DNA of 5,974 bases from an uncultured Fibrobacter sp. (GTDB lineage: Bacteria; Fibrobacterota; Fibrobacteria; Fibrobacterales; Fibrobacteraceae). Below are positions 4,843 to 5,974 of this stretch, piece by piece; the stretch's first letter is position 1; each line of letters begins with the position of its first letter. The DNA lies in NCBI GenBank assembly GCA_937891805.1, contig CALATK010000159.1, forward strand, positions 1 to 5,974, written 5' to 3'. The notes below the pieces were generated by a model that was not told the DNA's origin, ran no database searches, and worked only from the letters and a program-made list of their open reading frames with translations. The position numbers and the translations under genes are program-made.

Positions 4843-5974
4843 ATGAACGAGACCCTTTTTATCCAATCGCCCATCACCCTGGTGCTCTCCCTGGTCGCAA
4901 TTATCCTTGCCGCCTCGTATTCCACCATGATGGGGCAAAAAATCAAAGTTTCGTCACTTCCCTTTGCCGTCCGCTACCTGGTAATCACCATCATCGCCTG
5001 GAACATACTAGCCTTTGTAGGCACGCTGTTCTTTAGCGGTAGCCATCCGGGACTCGGCGGACAAATCGTATTTGGGCTACAGGCCATGGTCTGGATACAG
5101 GCGGGCAATACCATCTACAAGGTGGCCCTATTGAACCTCCATTCAAAATCCAACCTTCTCTGGAATATTTTCAATATTTTCGGCGTCGTTTTGGTGGCCA
5201 TTTCAACAGCAATTCTGTGCCTGCACCCAACCCTCATTACCGACTTTTCGCTGTTCGGGCATCAAATATTCGCTCACCGGCCGAACTTCGTTCTCTTCAG
5301 CATCTTCTTTTTCATCTTCGTTTTCCCGGAACTGTTCCGCAGCATCTTTGTGTTGCTGCGGAATGCCCTGCGCACCAGCGACCAGGCCCAAAGCCAGATC
5401 AGCATCTACATGACAGGCGCCCTCGCCTTCTTCGTCATCATCCCTCTGCTCTTCGACTTTTTTATTCCCTTCGTCCAGCGCGGACAGACTAGCCACTTTA
5501 TGCTGTGGTACCAGTTCTCGTACCTATTCCTGACCATTATCTGCGGGCAGTACTACACCTCCATATCTTTCAGGAACAAGAGTGCCTCCTGGTTCTTGGA
5601 CAAGTTGAGGAAAGACGTGGGCGACTGTTACTTTTCCTTTGACAACGAAGGGAACATCATCACGGCAAACCCTGCGGCTGAAACCCTTTTCCGCATGACC
5701 GAAACCGACATGCAAAAGAAAAAAATCCAGGATCTGCTGCCCGGGCTGGATATCAAACACGAAGGCAGCAAGAGTAATGTCAATGTCAAGATTTTGAACG
5801 AGCAGCACTCCTTCAATGTGAGCATCTACCGTATCCAAAAGTCCTTAACCACGTTCAGCAACGTGCTTTTGCTCAGTGACCAGAGCAACTCCCTAATGTA
5901 CAAGCAGCGCATCGAATCCCTGAACGCCCTGGAGCCCCGCGGCAACGGCTGCCCCAAGCCGGCTCTGATGATGG
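4843..5974 (+). CDS. Membrane sensor protein, ~7 TM helices plus PAS domain, 3'-truncated
   Basis: The ATG at 4843 opens a frame that runs to the right edge without a stop (377 codons visible). Hydrophobic segments at residues ~11-28, 43-64, 74-95, 105-127, 148-172, 190-210 and 219-240 suggest about seven membrane helices. This is the arrangement of the 7TM input domains found on histidine kinases and related signalling proteins. Residues ~261-345 look like a cytoplasmic PAS fold: CYFSFDNEGNIITANPAAE and the following FRMTE match the PAS core pattern, and YRIQKS with VLLLSDQ fits the last strands. A likely linker, LMYKQRIESLNAL, follows. The output domain (kinase, GGDEF, cyclase or other) lies outside the window, so the reaction is unknown. 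There is no clear Shine-Dalgarno site (TTACAATAGCT before ATG). The start is favoured because the first TM helix follows at the usual distance and the upstream region is AT-rich and promoter-like. Confidence 0.8.
   Translation, partial: MNETLFIQSPITLVLSLVAIILAASYSTMMGQKIKVSSLPFAVRYLVITIIAWNILAFVGTLFFSGSHPGLGGQIVFGLQAMVWIQAGNTIYKVALLNLHSKSNLLWNIFNIFGVVLVAISTAILCLHPTLITDFSLFGHQIFAHRPNFVLFSIFFFIFVFPELFRSIFVLLRNALRTSDQAQSQISIYMTGALAFFVIIPLLFDFFIPFVQRGQTSHFMLWYQFSYLFLTIICGQYYTSISFRNKSASWFLDKLRKDVGDCYFSFDNEGNIITANPAAETLFRMTETDMQKKKIQDLLPGLDIKHEGSKSNVNVKILNEQHSFNVSIYRIQKSLTTFSNVLLLSDQSNSLMYKQRIESLNALEPRGNGCPKPALMM

Noticed and set aside
5203..5496. Open frames on both strands within the membrane sensor gene
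   Set aside because: Their charged or Arg/His-rich products are out-of-frame readings of TM-helix codons. The frame from 4843 gives coherent helices and a PAS domain.

Overview
The window reads like chromosome from a Fibrobacter-type bacterium (phylum Fibrobacterota). The assignment rests on style: a giant cysteine-rich, Ig-like secreted protein, a PD-(D/E)XK 'transposase/nuclease' of the kind these genomes carry in many copies, weak Shine-Dalgarno sites and moderate GC. It is inference, not a database match.

Layout. (1) 3-3329, +: the 3' part of a very large gene. The frame is open through the left edge, so the true start lies outside. The visible 1108 residues hold about 47 cysteines. They comprise a unique N-terminal part with a probable jelly-roll segment, then a string of roughly 89-residue Ig-like modules. 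Six of these form a duplicated three-module block (A1-B1-C1, A2-B2-C2), followed by an 88-residue C-terminal domain. An extracellular or cell-surface adhesion or binding role is likely. (2) 3330-3569: intergenic space between convergent genes, with two strong hairpins (terminators) and two REP-like palindromes sharing a GGGGATGAC tail. (3) 3570-4508, -: a complete 312-aa Rpn/TIGR01784-type PD-(D/E)XK nuclease or transposase-like protein. (4) 4509-4842: a divergent intergenic region of 334 bases. It holds a possible 28-codon membrane-peptide ORF on the minus strand. On the plus strand it holds a potentially structured RNA segment ending in a hairpin plus eight T's, then a candidate promoter. 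(5) 4843-5974, +: the 5' part of a membrane sensor with about seven TM helices and a PAS domain, cut off by the right edge. It has no stop in the window.

The three main genes do not form an operon: the first two converge and the last two diverge. No shared pathway is evident. The most unusual observations are the higher-order ABC-ABC module repeat in the giant protein and the 4640-4776 segment, which could be a small RNA or leader, a micro-gene, or a dispersed intergenic element.
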